A DNA stretch of 64,000 nucleotides, taken from contig NZ_BPMK01000015.1 of NCBI RefSeq assembly GCF_019656455.1, positions 62,001-126,000 of the forward strand, given 5' to 3'. Below, piece after piece: positions 17,663-27,254 of this stretch (within the stretch, counting starts at the first letter, position 1; each line of letters starts with the position of its first letter). This stretch comes from Noviherbaspirillum aridicola. Lineage in GTDB: Bacteria; Pseudomonadota; Gammaproteobacteria; Burkholderiales; Burkholderiaceae_D. Both the position numbers and the translations under genes were made by a program. A model generated the notes under the pieces. That model was not told where the DNA came from. It saw only the letters and a list, made by a program, of their open reading frames with translations, and did not search any database.

Positions 17663-19078
17663 ATGCCCAAATTTTTTGACGAGATGTATGCCGACGGCGA
17701 CGGCACGGTTCGCCCGCATTACCGCGAGTTTGAAGCCTGGCTGGCGCAGCAGCCGCCCGAACTGATCGAGCGAAAGCGCGCCGAGGCCGACCTGATCTTC
17801 CGGCGCGTAGGAATTACCTTCGCCGTGTATGGGGACGATGCCGGCACCGAGCGGCTGATCCCCTTCGATATCGTGCCCCGCATTCTGCCGGCCCATGAAT
17901 GGGCGCAGCTGGAGGCCGGGCTGGTGCAGCGCGTGAAGGCGCTGAACATGTTCATCCACGACATCTACCACGAGCAGAACATCGTGAAGGCGGGCGTGAT
18001 CCCGGCCGAGCAGATTTTCCGCAACGGCCAGTACCGGCCGGAGATGCAGGGCATCTCGGTAGCCTCGGACATCTATGCGCATATCGCCGGCATCGACATC
18101 GTGCGCGCCGGCGAGGGCGAATTCTATGTCCTCGAAGACAATCTGCGCGTGCCCTCGGGCGTGTCCTACATGCTGGAAGACCGCAAGATGATGATGCGGC
18201 TCTTCCCCGAACTGTTCTCGCGCTACAAGGTGGCGCCGGTCGCGCATTATCCGGACATGTTGCTTGACAACCTGCGGTCGGTGGCACCGGTCGGGGTGGA
18301 CGATCCGACGGTGGTGGTCATGACTCCCGGTATGTACAACTCCGCCTATTTCGAACATGCATTCCTTGCGCAGCAGATGGGTGTGGAACTGGTGGAAGGG
18401 CAGGATCTGTTCGTCAGCGACAACTCGGTCTACATGCGCACCACGCGCGGACCGAAACGGGTGGATGTGATCTACCGCCGCATCGACGACGACTTCCTCG
18501 ATCCGCTCGCTTTCCGCCCCGATTCCTCGCTCGGCGTGCCGGGCCTGCTGTCCGTCTACCGCTCGGGCCGGGTGACGCTGGCCAATGCCATCGGCACCGG
18601 CGTGGCCGACGACAAGTCGATTTATCCCTTCGTGCCCGACATGATCAGGTTCTACCTGTCGGAGCAGCCGATCCTGAACAACGTGCCCACCTACCAGTGC
18701 CGGCGCAAGGAAGACCTCGACTACACGCTGGCCAATCTTGCGCAACTCGTGGTGAAGGAAGTCCACGGCGCGGGCGGCTACGGCATGCTGGTCGGCCCGG
18801 CATCCACGACGGCAGAGATCGAAGCCTTCCGCCAGCGCGTGCTGGCCAGGCCCGACGGCTACATCGCGCAGCCGACCCTGGCCCTGTCGGCCTGCCCCAC
18901 CTTCGTGGAGGCCGGCATCGCCCCGCGCCATATCGACCTGAGGCCCTTCGTCCTGTCGGGCGAGACGATCTCGATGGTCAAGGGCGGCCTGACGCGGGTC
19001 GCGCTGCGGGAAGGCTCGCTGGTGGTGAACTCGTCGCAGGGCGGCGGCACCAAGGACACCTGGATACTGGAGAAATGA
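17663..19078 (+). CDS. circularly permuted ATP-grasp protein (DUF404/DUF407)
   Basis: A 471-residue type-2 circularly permuted ATP-grasp protein. It starts [20 protein letters not shown], has [23 protein letters not shown] near residue 50, the nucleotide-site block [22 protein letters not shown] near 155, and ends [13 protein letters not shown]. Members are thought to catalyse ATP-dependent amide or peptide bond formation, with unknown product. It heads the Anbu operon with the alpha-E and transglutaminase genes (1-base gap, then a 4-base overlap). There is no signal peptide. Confidence 0.92.
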   Translation: MPKFFDEMYADGDGTVRPHYREFEAWLAQQPPELIERKRAEADLIFRRVGITFAVYGDDAGTERLIPFDIVPRILPAHEWAQLEAGLVQRVKALNMFIHDIYHEQNIVKAGVIPAEQIFRNGQYRPEMQGISVASDIYAHIAGIDIVRAGEGEFYVLEDNLRVPSGVSYMLEDRKMMMRLFPELFSRYKVAPVAHYPDMLLDNLRSVAPVGVDDPTVVVMTPGMYNSAYFEHAFLAQQMGVELVEGQDLFVSDNSVYMRTTRGPKRVDVIYRRIDDDFLDPLAFRPDSSLGVPGLLSVYRSGRVTLANAIGTGVADDKSIYPFVPDMIRFYLSEQPILNNVPTYQCRRKEDLDYTLANLAQLVVKEVHGAGGYGMLVGPASTTAEIEAFRQRVLARPDGYIAQPTLALSACPTFVEAGIAPRHIDLRPFVLSGETISMVKGGLTRVALREGSLVVNSSQGGGTKDTWILEK

Positions 19079-19079
19079 G

Positions 19080-20042
19080 ATGCTGAGCCGCACCGCAGAC
19101 CACCTGTTCTGGATGGCCCGCTATACCGAGCGTGCCGAGAACACCGCCCGCATGCTCGACGTCAACGTGCAGACCGCGCTGCTGCCGCAATCGGCCCATG
19201 CGGCCGAGCAAGGCTGGCGCGCCATGCTCGGAATATCGGAACTGATGGACGCCTTCGACCACAAATACGCGTTGCTCACACCCCGCGACGTGCTCGACTT
19301 CATGGTGCGCGATCCCGACAATCCCTCATCCATCGCTTCCTGCCTCACCCAGGCACGGGAAAACGCCCGCGCGGTGCGCGGCGTGCTGACCACCGAGGCC
19401 TGGGAAACCCAGAACCTGACCTGGCTGGACATGCAGGGCAAGCTGCGCAGCGGCCTGCTCGAGCGCGACCCGAGCCAGTTCTTCGAGTGGGTCAAGTATC
19501 GCTCCCACCTGTCGCGCGGCGTGACCATCGGCACCATGCTCAAGGACGAAGCCTTCCATTTCATCCGTCTGGGCACCTTTCTCGAGCGCGCGGACAACAC
19601 CGCCCGCATACTCGACGTCAAGTTTCATGGCGCCAACGGGCACGAGGGCGGGGAAATTCATCCTGACGACGACGAACAGCTGGATTTCTACTACTGGGCG
19701 GCCATCCTGCGGTCGGTATCCGCCTTCGAGATCTACCGCAAGGCCTACCGCGACGTGATCACGCCCGAGCGGGTCGCGGAACTGCTGATGCTGCGCGCCG
19801 ACATGCCGCGCTCGCTGCTCGCCTGCATGGAGGAAGTCGTGATCAATCTGCAGCAGGTGCGCAACGACGTGTCGGCCGATACCGAGCGTTTTGCCGGACG
19901 GCTGCACGCCGAACTCAAGTTCGCCAATATCGGCGAGATCCTCGAGGGCGGCCTGCACGACTACCTGACGCGCTTCCTGGAGCGGATCTACGAGCTCGGC
20001 AATCGCGTCAGCCGGGACTTCCTCGTGCCGCTGGCCGCATGA
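19080..20042 (+). CDS. alpha-E domain protein (DUF403)
   Basis: A 320-residue, almost entirely helical cytoplasmic protein starting LSRTADHLFWMARYTERAEN, with a second copy-like motif HFIRLGTFLERADNTARILD near residue 160. Both carry the glutamate-rich helix that names the family. It is found next to the permuted ATP-grasp protein and is probably its partner. Biochemical function is not established. Overlaps the transglutaminase start by ATGA. Confidence 0.92.
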   Translation: MLSRTADHLFWMARYTERAENTARMLDVNVQTALLPQSAHAAEQGWRAMLGISELMDAFDHKYALLTPRDVLDFMVRDPDNPSSIASCLTQARENARAVRGVLTTEAWETQNLTWLDMQGKLRSGLLERDPSQFFEWVKYRSHLSRGVTIGTMLKDEAFHFIRLGTFLERADNTARILDVKFHGANGHEGGEIHPDDDEQLDFYYWAAILRSVSAFEIYRKAYRDVITPERVAELLMLRADMPRSLLACMEEVVINLQQVRNDVSADTERFAGRLHAELKFANIGEILEGGLHDYLTRFLERIYELGNRVSRDFLVPLAA

Positions 20043-20842
20043 CGATGAGACTCGTCATCGAACACAGCACGGTGTACCGCTACACCGTGCCCCAGACCTA
20101 CACCATCCAGCAGCTGCGCCTGACGCCGCGCAAGGAGCCGCACCAGCAGGTGCTGTCCTGGCAGATCGCCTCGCCCGGCCAGCGGCATGCGCTGGTCGAT
20201 GCCTTCGGCAACGAAAGCCACATGCTCACGCTCGCCGGCCCGCACACCGAGGTACGCATCGTGGCGTCAGGCTCGGTCGAGGTGGAACCGCCGCCGGGCG
20301 GTCGCCTGGCCGACGCCGGGCCGCTGTCGCCGCTGGTGTTTACCGTGCCGACGCGCTTCACCCAGCCGGACGACGCCATCATCGAATTCGCCTGGCGCCA
20401 CCTGCCCCGCAACCCCGGCAGCCACCAGCTGCTGGCACTGGCGGACGCGCTGGCGGGCACGGTCAGCTACCAGCCCGGCGCGACCGCGGTCAGCACCACC
20501 GCGGCCGACGCCATGCGCCTGCGCCAGGGGGTCTGCCAGGACCAGGCACATCTTTTCCTGGCCTGCTGCCATGCGCTGGGCATACCGGGGCGCTATGTCT
20601 CCGGCTACATCTACCCCGGCGACCAGCCGCACGCGGCCAGCCACGCCTGGGTCGACGTGTGGGCAGAGGAACCGGGCTTCGCGGGCTGGGTCAGCATCGA
20701 TGTCACCCATACCCGCTTCGCCGACGCCAGCCTGTGCCGGCTGGCGATCGGACGCGACTATGAATCGGCGGCCCCGATCCGCGGCGTGCGGCGCGGCGGC
20801 GGGGCCGAAACCATGGAAGTGAAGGTGGATGTGACACACTGA
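20039..20842 (+). CDS. transglutaminase-like cysteine protease family protein
   Basis: A 267-residue protein with an N-terminal strand-rich domain (HSTVYRYTVPQTYTIQQLRL) and a transglutaminase-like core. Catalytic Cys is in RQGVCQDQAHLFLACC near residue 165, His in ASHAWVDVW and Asp in SIDVTHTR, so the Cys-His-Asp triad is complete. No secretion signal is visible. It belongs to the Anbu operon, where it may cleave or form isopeptide or amide bonds in the product of the ATP-grasp enzyme; that link is inference. Confidence 0.9.
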   Translation: MTMRLVIEHSTVYRYTVPQTYTIQQLRLTPRKEPHQQVLSWQIASPGQRHALVDAFGNESHMLTLAGPHTEVRIVASGSVEVEPPPGGRLADAGPLSPLVFTVPTRFTQPDDAIIEFAWRHLPRNPGSHQLLALADALAGTVSYQPGATAVSTTAADAMRLRQGVCQDQAHLFLACCHALGIPGRYVSGYIYPGDQPHAASHAWVDVWAEEPGFAGWVSIDVTHTRFADASLCRLAIGRDYESAAPIRGVRRGGGAETMEVKVDVTH

Positions 20843-20925
20843 ACGGCAACGCTATCTCTTTCCTTTTGGAATGGCGGCTGTCCTGTAAAATCCGCCTTTT
20901 CAATCTTTCGCCTGTATTCGCGATC

Positions 20926-21804
20926 ATGACTTACTGTGTCGCCATGCGCGTTGAAAGCGGCCTGGTCTTCCTGTCCGACTCGCGCACCAATGCCGGAGTG
21001 GACCAGGTCAGCACCTTCCGCAAGATGACGGTCTACGAAAACCCCGGCGACCGCATGCTGGTGCTCATGACCGCGGGGAATTTGTCGATTTCCCAATCGG
21101 TGCGGCAGCTCATCGCCGAACGCATCAACGACAGCGGCCGGAACATCTGGAACGCGGCCACCATGCATGAAGCGGCGCAGGTGGTCGGCGACGCGGTGCG
21201 CGCGGTGTATGAGCGCGACGCCCGCGCGCTGCGCGAGTTCGGCATCGATTTCAATATCAGCATCATCTTCGGCGGGCAGATCCGCGGCGAGCGCAGCCGG
21301 CTGTTCCAGGTCTACGCGGCCGGCAACTTCATCGAATCGCACGACGAGGCGCTCTACTTCCAGATCGGCGAGGCCAAGTACGGCAAGCCGATCATCGACC
21401 GGGTGCTCACCCGCGCCACATCGCTCGACGAGGCGGCGAAATGCGCGCTGGTGTCGATGGATTCGACGCTGCGCTCCAACATCTCCTGCGGATTGCCCCT
21501 TGACCTGCTGATTTACGAAAACGACAAGCTCGCGGTCAGCCGTTTCGTCAACATCGATGAGAAGAACCAGTATTTCCAGATGATCCGCAGCAGCTGGGGC
21601 CAGCAGCTCAAGCGGATTTTCGAGGGTATCGCCGACCCGGTCTGGAATGCGACGTCCGAGTCGGAGGCCAACGCGCTGGCGACCGCCGGCGGCCGCGCGG
21701 AGCCGCTGCGGGTGGCGCCGCCGCAGAGCATGCTGCGGCCCGACGCCCATCCCGCGCCGCCGCAGACGCTGGCGCAGCAGACTCCCGACCGCCAGCAAGG
21801 CTGA
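20926..21804 (+). CDS. Anbu, ancestral-beta-subunit proteasome-type protease
   Basis: A 292-residue Ntn-hydrolase. The start at MTYCVAMRVESGLVFLSDSR (20926) is chosen because Thr2 becomes the N-terminal nucleophile after Met removal, and the Asp/Lys landmarks SDSRTNAGVD and FRKMTVY follow. An open frame extending 20 codons upstream would bury the nucleophile. Anbu forms ring or spiral assemblies related to HslV and the proteasome, with no known ATPase partner. It has a Pro/Ala-rich tail beyond about residue 250. It follows the ATP-grasp, alpha-E and transglutaminase genes after an 83-base gap, the known Anbu gene neighbourhood. Confidence 0.93.
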   Translation: MTYCVAMRVESGLVFLSDSRTNAGVDQVSTFRKMTVYENPGDRMLVLMTAGNLSISQSVRQLIAERINDSGRNIWNAATMHEAAQVVGDAVRAVYERDARALREFGIDFNISIIFGGQIRGERSRLFQVYAAGNFIESHDEALYFQIGEAKYGKPIIDRVLTRATSLDEAAKCALVSMDSTLRSNISCGLPLDLLIYENDKLAVSRFVNIDEKNQYFQMIRSSWGQQLKRIFEGIADPVWNATSESEANALATAGGRAEPLRVAPPQSMLRPDAHPAPPQTLAQQTPDRQQG

Positions 21805-21831
21805 AAAAAAACGGCTGCCAGTTGGCAGCCG
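21804..21831 (-). terminator. terminator of purM, between convergent genes
   Basis: Stem CGGCTGCCA / TGGCAGCCG (9 bp, short loop) is followed on the reverse strand by eight T residues, 21 bases after the purM stop. It abuts the Anbu stop codon and may also act weakly on the forward strand. Confidence 0.88.
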
Positions 21832-21852
21832 ATTTCTCTAGCATCGTTGCGA

Positions 21853-22896
21853 TCAGACCACGATGGTCTGTGCCTCGCCTGCCTGGCGCTCGCGGATTTC
21901 GCCGATCCGGTAAACCGTCTCGCCCGCCGCCTGCAGCTGCGCCATGGCGGCGTCCGCATTGTCGCGCGACACGATCACCACCATGCCGATGCCGCAGTTG
22001 AAGACGCGGTGCATTTCCGCATCGGCCACGTTGCCGTGCTGCTGCAGCCAGGTAAACAGCGGCGGCATGGTCCATGCATCGCGCTGCAGGACTGCGCTCA
22101 GGCCGTCGCCCAGCACGCGCGGCACGTTTTCGACGAGGCCGCCGCCCGTGATGTGCGCCATGCCCTTGACCTCGAGGCTGTTCATCAGCGCCAGCAGCGG
22201 CTTGACGTAGATGCGGGTCGGCGCCATCAGCACCTCCGACAGTGGCCTGCCGTGGAAATCGGCCTGCAGGTCGGGCCTGGCGACCTCGATGATCTTGCGT
22301 ACCAGCGAATAGCCGTTCGAGTGGGCGCCGGACGAGGCCAGGCCGAGCACCACATCGCCGGGAACGATCTTGCTGCCGTCGATGATCCTGGATTTTTCCA
22401 CCGCGCCGACCGCAAAGCCGGCCAGGTCGTATTCGCCGTCCGGATACATGCTCGGCATTTCCGCGGTTTCGCCGCCGATCAGCGCGCAACCGGCCTGTTC
22501 GCAACCCTGGGCGATGCCCTTGATCACGTCGGTGGCCGCCGCCACGTTCAGCTTGCCGCAGGCGAAATAGTCGAGGAAGAACAGCGGCTCGGCGCCCTGC
22601 ACCAGGATGTCGTTGACGCTCATGGCCACCAAGTCGATGCCGACCGTGTCATGCTTGTTCAGATGGAAAGCCAGCTTCAGCTTGGTGCCCACGCCGTCGG
22701 TGCCGGAAACCAGCACCGGTTCCTTGTACTTCTTGCCGATCTCGAACAGCGCGCCGAAGCCGCCGATACCGCCGAGCACGCCTTCGCGCATGGTGCGCTT
22801 GGCAAAGGGTTTGATGGCTTCGACCAGGGCGTCGCCCGCTTCGATGTCGACACCGGCGTCGCGGTAGGAGAGGGAGGCGTTGGAGTTGGAACTCAT
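21853..22896 (-). CDS. purM: phosphoribosylformylglycinamidine cyclo-ligase
   Basis: PurM (347 aa) makes 5-aminoimidazole ribonucleotide from FGAM and ATP in purine synthesis. Seen are [19 protein letters not shown] at the start, the nucleotide-site motif [21 protein letters not shown]-like [25 protein letters not shown] and [15 protein letters not shown]. Length is typical. It is transcribed divergently from hda, with a 156-base shared upstream region, and ends at a good terminator. Confidence 0.97.
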   Translation of the reverse strand: MSSNSNASLSYRDAGVDIEAGDALVEAIKPFAKRTMREGVLGGIGGFGALFEIGKKYKEPVLVSGTDGVGTKLKLAFHLNKHDTVGIDLVAMSVNDILVQGAEPLFFLDYFACGKLNVAAATDVIKGIAQGCEQAGCALIGGETAEMPSMYPDGEYDLAGFAVGAVEKSRIIDGSKIVPGDVVLGLASSGAHSNGYSLVRKIIEVARPDLQADFHGRPLSEVLMAPTRIYVKPLLALMNSLEVKGMAHITGGGLVENVPRVLGDGLSAVLQRDAWTMPPLFTWLQQHGNVADAEMHRVFNCGIGMVVIVSRDNADAAMAQLQAAGETVYRIGEIRERQAGEAQTIVV

Positions 22897-23052
22897 GATC
22901 AGGAAAATAGGTGCAGAGGCGGTAAAATAGGCGTTTTCGCGCCGAAACCGGCGGCCAAACCGCTATTTTAACAAACCGATCCGTCCAGCTTCCCGGCACA
23001 TGCCATTTTCTTTTACACGCCAGCATCGGCAGCATTCCCGCCCACGTCAGTC

Positions 23053-23736
23053 ATGAGGCAACTGGTGCTCGACCTGGGCGCGGCCAAGCCGCAGACCCTT
23101 GAGAATTTCATCGTCGGACAGAACCGCGAGCTGCTGCAGCTGCTGCAGGACTACCTGCCGGCCGCGCGCCAGCCGCGCGAGCCCTTCGTCTACCTGTGGG
23201 GCGAGGCCGGCGCCGGCAAGACCCATCTGCTGCGTGCGCTCGCGACCGCTCCCGGCAGCCGCTACCTGCCGGCCGACGCCGGCGAGGACGCCTGGCGCTA
23301 TGACAGCGAGATCCGGCTCTACCTGGTGGACGATTGCCAGGCCCTGTCGGCGGACGCCCAGATCGCGGTGTTCGCGCTGTTCAACCAGATCCGCGAAAAC
23401 GGCGGCGCCATGGTCAGCGCCGGCGATGCCGCGCCGGCCGCGCTGGCGCTGCGGGAAGACTTGCGCACGCGGCTCGGCTGGGGGCTGATCTACCAGGTGC
23501 ACGGCCTGAGCGACGACGAAAAGATCGCCGCCCTCACCCGCGCCGCCGAGTCGCGGGGCATCAGCCTGTCGGCCGGCGTGTTACCCTACCTGATTACCCA
23601 TTTCCGCCGCGACATGCCGTCACTGTCGGCCATGCTCGACGCGCTCGACAAATATTCGCTGGAAACGCAGCGGCCGATCACGCTGCCGCTGCTGCGCAGC
23701 CTGCTGCAACTGGAAGCCGAAACCAAGACACGATGA
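23053..23736 (+). CDS. hda: DnaA regulatory inactivator Hda
   Basis: A 227-residue AAA+ protein homologous to the DnaA ATPase domain without the DNA-binding domain. It starts MRQLVLDLGAAKPQTLENF and has a Walker A variant WGEAGAGKTHLLRA near residue 54, Walker B LYLVDDCQAL and the arginine-finger region. Hda with the DNA-loaded beta clamp stimulates ATP hydrolysis by DnaA after initiation; the N-terminal QLVLDL is a clamp-binding motif. First gene of a seven-gene operon; its stop overlaps the next start by ATGA. Confidence 0.93.
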   Translation: MRQLVLDLGAAKPQTLENFIVGQNRELLQLLQDYLPAARQPREPFVYLWGEAGAGKTHLLRALATAPGSRYLPADAGEDAWRYDSEIRLYLVDDCQALSADAQIAVFALFNQIRENGGAMVSAGDAAPAALALREDLRTRLGWGLIYQVHGLSDDEKIAALTRAAESRGISLSAGVLPYLITHFRRDMPSLSAMLDALDKYSLETQRPITLPLLRSLLQLEAETKTR

Positions 23737-24401
23737 ACCTCGCCCTGTTCGATCTCGACCATACGCTCATCCCGCTGGACTCCGACTATGAATGGGGCCA
23801 GTTCCTGGTGCGCATCGGCGCCGTCGATCCGGAGGATTTCGCCCGCCGCAACGCCGCCTTCTACGCGCAGTACGAAGCCGGCACGCTCGACCCGGTCGAA
23901 TACCTCGAATTCGCGCTCGGCACGCTGGCCCGCTTCCCGCGCAGCCAGCTCGACGCCTGGCACGGCCGGTTCATGGACGAAGTCATCCGGCCCGCCCTGC
24001 GCCAGTCCGCCCTCGACCTCCTCCGGCGTCACCAGGACGAAGGCGACCTGATCGCCATCATCACCGCCACCAACCGCTTCGTGACCGAACCCATCGCCCG
24101 CGCGCTCGGCGTCGACAACCTGATCGCCGCCGAGCCCGAGCTCGACGCGCAAGGAGAAATCACCGGCAAGCTGCGCGGCATTCCGACCTCGGGCCCCGGC
24201 AAGGTCATCCATGCCAACGACTGGCTCGCGACGCGCGGCAAGACCCTGCGGGATTTCGGCCGCAGCTATTTTTACAGCGATTCCCAGAACGATATTCCGC
24301 TGCTGTCGGCAGTCACCCATCCCGTCGCCACCAATCCGAACGCCCTGCTGCGGGCGCACGCGCTGGCGCAGGGCTGGCCCATCCTGAATCTGTTCGAATG
24401 A
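23733..24401 (+). CDS. HAD-IB family phosphatase (SerB-like)
   Basis: A 222-residue HAD hydrolase. Motif I is LFDLDHTLIPLDSDYEW, with the nucleophile Asp preceded by a hydrophobic strand. Motif II is IITATNR near residue 110, and motif IV is YFYSDSQNDIPLLS near 190. A helical cap sits between motifs I and II. It resembles the HAD-IB group with phosphoserine or other small phosphomonoester substrates; the exact substrate cannot be told. Start 23733 overlaps the hda stop and its own stop overlaps pcnB. Confidence 0.88.
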   Translation: MNLALFDLDHTLIPLDSDYEWGQFLVRIGAVDPEDFARRNAAFYAQYEAGTLDPVEYLEFALGTLARFPRSQLDAWHGRFMDEVIRPALRQSALDLLRRHQDEGDLIAIITATNRFVTEPIARALGVDNLIAAEPELDAQGEITGKLRGIPTSGPGKVIHANDWLATRGKTLRDFGRSYFYSDSQNDIPLLSAVTHPVATNPNALLRAHALAQGWPILNLFE

Positions 24402-25783
24402 TCAAGAAATTCATCAAGCGCATTTTCGGCGCCAAGAACCCCGCGGCCGCGGCTGCAATGCCCGTCATGCCCGTCACCCTGGGCGCCCAGGAACACAAGA
24501 TCAATCCGCAGCTGGTGTCGTCCAACGCGGTGCGCGTCACGCAGACGCTGCAGGAGGCGGGCTTCAAGGCCTTCGTCGTCGGCGGCGCGGTACGCGACCT
24601 GCTGCTCGGCGTCAAGCCCAAGGACTTCGACGTCGCCACCAACGCCACGCCGGAACAGGTCAAGCGCCTGTTCCGCCGGGCCTTCATCATCGGCCGCCGC
24701 TTCCAGATCGTGCACGTGGTGTTCGGCCAGGAGATCATCGAGGTCACCACCTTCCGCGGCGCCTCGGCCGACAGCGCGCCCAAGGACGAGCATGGCCGCG
24801 TCCTGCGCGACAACACCTTCGGCGAGCAGCACGAGGACGCGGCGCGCCGCGACTTCACCATCAACGCGATGTACTACGACCCGGCCAGCCAGGTCGTGCT
24901 CGACTACCACAACGGCATCGCCGACATACGCAGCAAGACGCTGCGCATCATCGGCGTGCCGGAGGCCCGCTACCGGGAAGACCCGGTGCGCCTGCTGCGC
25001 GTGGTGCGCTTCGCCGCCAAGCTCGGATTCTCCATCGACCCCGCCACCCGCGAGCCGATACAGGTCATGGCGCCGTTGATCAACAACGTGCCGGCGGCGC
25101 GCGTCTTCGATGAAATGCTCAAGCTGCTGCTGAGCGGCCACGCGCTGGCCTGCCTGCGGCAGTTGCGCCAGGAAGGCCTGCACCACGGCCTGCTGCCGCT
25201 GCTGGACGTCGTGCTCGAACAGCCGCTGGGCGAGAAATTCGTCACCCTCGCGCTGTCGAGCACGGATGAACGGGTGCGCGAAGGCAAGGGCGTGTCGCCC
25301 GGTTTCCTGTTCGCCTCCCTGCTCTGGCACCAGGTGCTGGAAAAATGGAACGCCTACCAGGCCTCGGGCGAATTCCCGATCCCTGCCCTGCACCTGGCGG
25401 CGGACGACGTGCTCAACACCCAGACCGAAAAGCTGGCCCTGCAGCGCCGGATCGCCACCGACATGCGCGACATCTGGGCCATGCAGCCGCGTTTCGAGCG
25501 CCGCACCGGCAAGTCGCCGTACAAGCTGCTCGAACATCCGCGCATGCGCGCCGGTTACGATTTCCTGATGCTGCGTTGCGCCTCCGGCGAACTCGATGCC
25601 GAGCTCGGCGAGTGGTGGACGGAGTTCATCGCCGCCGACGGCGCCGAGCGCGAATCGCTGCTGCAGCGCAAGCCGAAGACGGAGGGCGACGCACCCGCCA
25701 AGAAGCGCCGCCGCCGCAAGAAGCGCAAGAGCCCGGATGAATCCGGCGCGGCCGCCGAGCCGACGACGGAAAGCGGGACATGA
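24398..25783 (+). CDS. pcnB: poly(A) polymerase
   Basis: A 461-residue nucleotidyltransferase that adds poly(A) tails to RNA 3' ends and promotes decay. The catalytic head has VVGGAVRDLLLGVKPKDFDVATNATPEQV, with the GG and DFD motifs, then RRFQIVHVVF, RRDFTINAMYYD and the RNA-binding EDPVRLLRVVRFAAKLGF. The C-terminal domain ends in a long basic run (KKRRRRKKRK) typical of PcnB. The start at MIKKFIKRIFG overlaps the HAD stop by ATGA, and the stop overlaps folK. Confidence 0.95.
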   Translation: MIKKFIKRIFGAKNPAAAAAMPVMPVTLGAQEHKINPQLVSSNAVRVTQTLQEAGFKAFVVGGAVRDLLLGVKPKDFDVATNATPEQVKRLFRRAFIIGRRFQIVHVVFGQEIIEVTTFRGASADSAPKDEHGRVLRDNTFGEQHEDAARRDFTINAMYYDPASQVVLDYHNGIADIRSKTLRIIGVPEARYREDPVRLLRVVRFAAKLGFSIDPATREPIQVMAPLINNVPAARVFDEMLKLLLSGHALACLRQLRQEGLHHGLLPLLDVVLEQPLGEKFVTLALSSTDERVREGKGVSPGFLFASLLWHQVLEKWNAYQASGEFPIPALHLAADDVLNTQTEKLALQRRIATDMRDIWAMQPRFERRTGKSPYKLLEHPRMRAGYDFLMLRCASGELDAELGEWWTEFIAADGAERESLLQRKPKTEGDAPAKKRRRRKKRKSPDESGAAAEPTTESGT

Positions 25784-26265
25784 CCGGCGGGACGACTGCC
25801 TGCTATATCGGCATCGGTGCCAACCTCGGCGATGCGCAGGAGAGCGTCAGACTCGCCGTCGCCCGCCTGGACAAGCTTCCCGACACCCGCCTCGACGCCT
25901 GCTCCAGCCTGTTTCGCACCGCGCCCGTCGATGCCGGCGGCGACGACTATGTGAATGCCGTCGCCCGCATCCGGACCGCGCTGGAACCGCCGGCCCTGCT
26001 GCAGGCGCTGCATGACATCGAGCACGAGTTCGGCCGCGAGCGCAGTTTTCGCAACGCGCCGCGTACCCTGGACCTCGACCTGCTGCTGTACGGCGCGCGG
26101 GTGCTCGACCTGCCCGACCTGACCGTGCCGCACCCGCGCATGCACGAGCGCGCCTTCGTGCTGATCCCGCTGCTGCAGCTGGATCCCTTCATCGACATTC
26201 CGGGGCGCGGCCCCGCCCATGCCTTCGCGCCGGCGGTCGCCGGCCAGGCGATACAAAAACTGTAG
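25780..26265 (+). CDS. folK: 6-hydroxymethyl-7,8-dihydropterin pyrophosphokinase
   Basis: FolK (161 aa) transfers pyrophosphate from ATP to hydroxymethyldihydropterin in folate synthesis. It has the start signature CYIGIGANLGDAQE, the SSLFRTAPVD segment, and the HPPK signature RNAPRTLDLDLLLYGARVLD with its metal-binding aspartates, followed by VPHPRMHERAFVLIPL. Complete. Overlaps pcnB by four bases and is followed after three bases by a DUF486 gene. Confidence 0.96.
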   Translation: MTGGTTACYIGIGANLGDAQESVRLAVARLDKLPDTRLDACSSLFRTAPVDAGGDDYVNAVARIRTALEPPALLQALHDIEHEFGRERSFRNAPRTLDLDLLLYGARVLDLPDLTVPHPRMHERAFVLIPLLQLDPFIDIPGRGPAHAFAPAVAGQAIQKL

Positions 26266-26268
26266 CGC

Positions 26269-26616
26269 ATGCAAATACCCGTCATTGTCCAGACCGTTGG
26301 CCTGCTGGCCCTGTCCAACGTGTTCATGACCATCGCCTGGTACGGCCACCTGAAAAACCTGTCCTCCAAGCCGTGGTGGATCGCCGCCATCGTGAGCTGG
26401 AGCATCGCGCTGTTCGAATACCTGCTGCAGGTGCCGGCCAACCGCATCGGCTATACCGAGTACAGCCTGGCGCAGCTGAAGATCCTGCAGGAGGTGCTCA
26501 CGCTCGCGGTGTTCGTGCCGTTTGCGATGTTCTACATGAACCAGCCGTTCAAGCTGGACTACGTCTGGGCCGCCCTCTGTCTCGTGGGCGCCGTCTACTT
26601 CATCTTCCGCGCATGA
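26269..26616 (+). CDS. DMT-family membrane protein, DUF486
   Basis: A 115-residue protein with four hydrophobic helices (about 4-24, 33-53, 68-88, 93-112), ending IFRA. It matches the DUF486 small drug/metabolite-type family, with FMTIAWYGHLK near residue 20 and EYLLQVPANRIGY near 55. The transported molecule is unknown. It is embedded between folK and the deoxynucleoside kinase gene, with overlap on the downstream side. Confidence 0.88.
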   Translation: MQIPVIVQTVGLLALSNVFMTIAWYGHLKNLSSKPWWIAAIVSWSIALFEYLLQVPANRIGYTEYSLAQLKILQEVLTLAVFVPFAMFYMNQPFKLDYVWAALCLVGAVYFIFRA

Positions 26617-27254
26617 ATCTGAAAAACTACCAGTACATCGTGGTCGAAGGACCGATCGGCGCGGGCAAGACCACCCTCGCCCGCCGCCTTACCGAAAGCC
26701 TGCAGGCGCATCCGCTGCTCGAACTGCCCGAGGAAAATCCCTTCCTCGAAAAGTTCTATCGCGACCCCGCCCGCTACGCGCTGCAGACGCAGATGTTTTT
26801 TCTTTTCCAGCGCATGGGACAGCTGCGCGAACTGGCGCAGACCGATCTTTTCAAGACGCGCGTGGTGTCCGACTTCCTGCTGGAGAAGGACCCGATCTTC
26901 GCGCGCATCACGCTCAGCGACGACGAATTCAAGCTCTACCAGCAGCTCTACGACCATGTGCGCCCGCAGGCGCCCGTGCCCGACCTGGTGATCTATCTGC
27001 AGGCGCAGCCCGAGACCCTGGTCGAGCGCATCCGCAAGCGCGGCGTGGCGATGGAGAGCGGCATTTCGGAGCAGTACCTGTTCCGCCTGTGTGAAAGTTA
27101 CAGCCGATTCTTTTATCATTACGACGCCGCGCCGCTGCTGACGGTGAACACCGAACACCTGAATCCGGTTGCGCGCGACGAAGACTACCAGCTGCTCTTG
27201 AAGCACATCGAGAACATGCGCGGCAAGCGGGAATACTTCAACCTTGGGGAATGA
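26613..27254 (+). CDS. deoxynucleoside kinase (deoxyadenosine/deoxyguanosine kinase type)
   Basis: A 213-residue P-loop kinase. The start [26 protein letters not shown] contains the Walker A loop. It also has [26 protein letters not shown] (the DRS-like substrate region) and the lid arginines in ERIRKRG. It should phosphorylate deoxynucleosides from salvage; base preference is not readable. The folK-dNK-panB order is common in Burkholderiales. It overlaps the DUF486 stop and the panB start by ATGA. Confidence 0.9.
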   Translation: MNLKNYQYIVVEGPIGAGKTTLARRLTESLQAHPLLELPEENPFLEKFYRDPARYALQTQMFFLFQRMGQLRELAQTDLFKTRVVSDFLLEKDPIFARITLSDDEFKLYQQLYDHVRPQAPVPDLVIYLQAQPETLVERIRKRGVAMESGISEQYLFRLCESYSRFFYHYDAAPLLTVNTEHLNPVARDEDYQLLLKHIENMRGKREYFNLGE

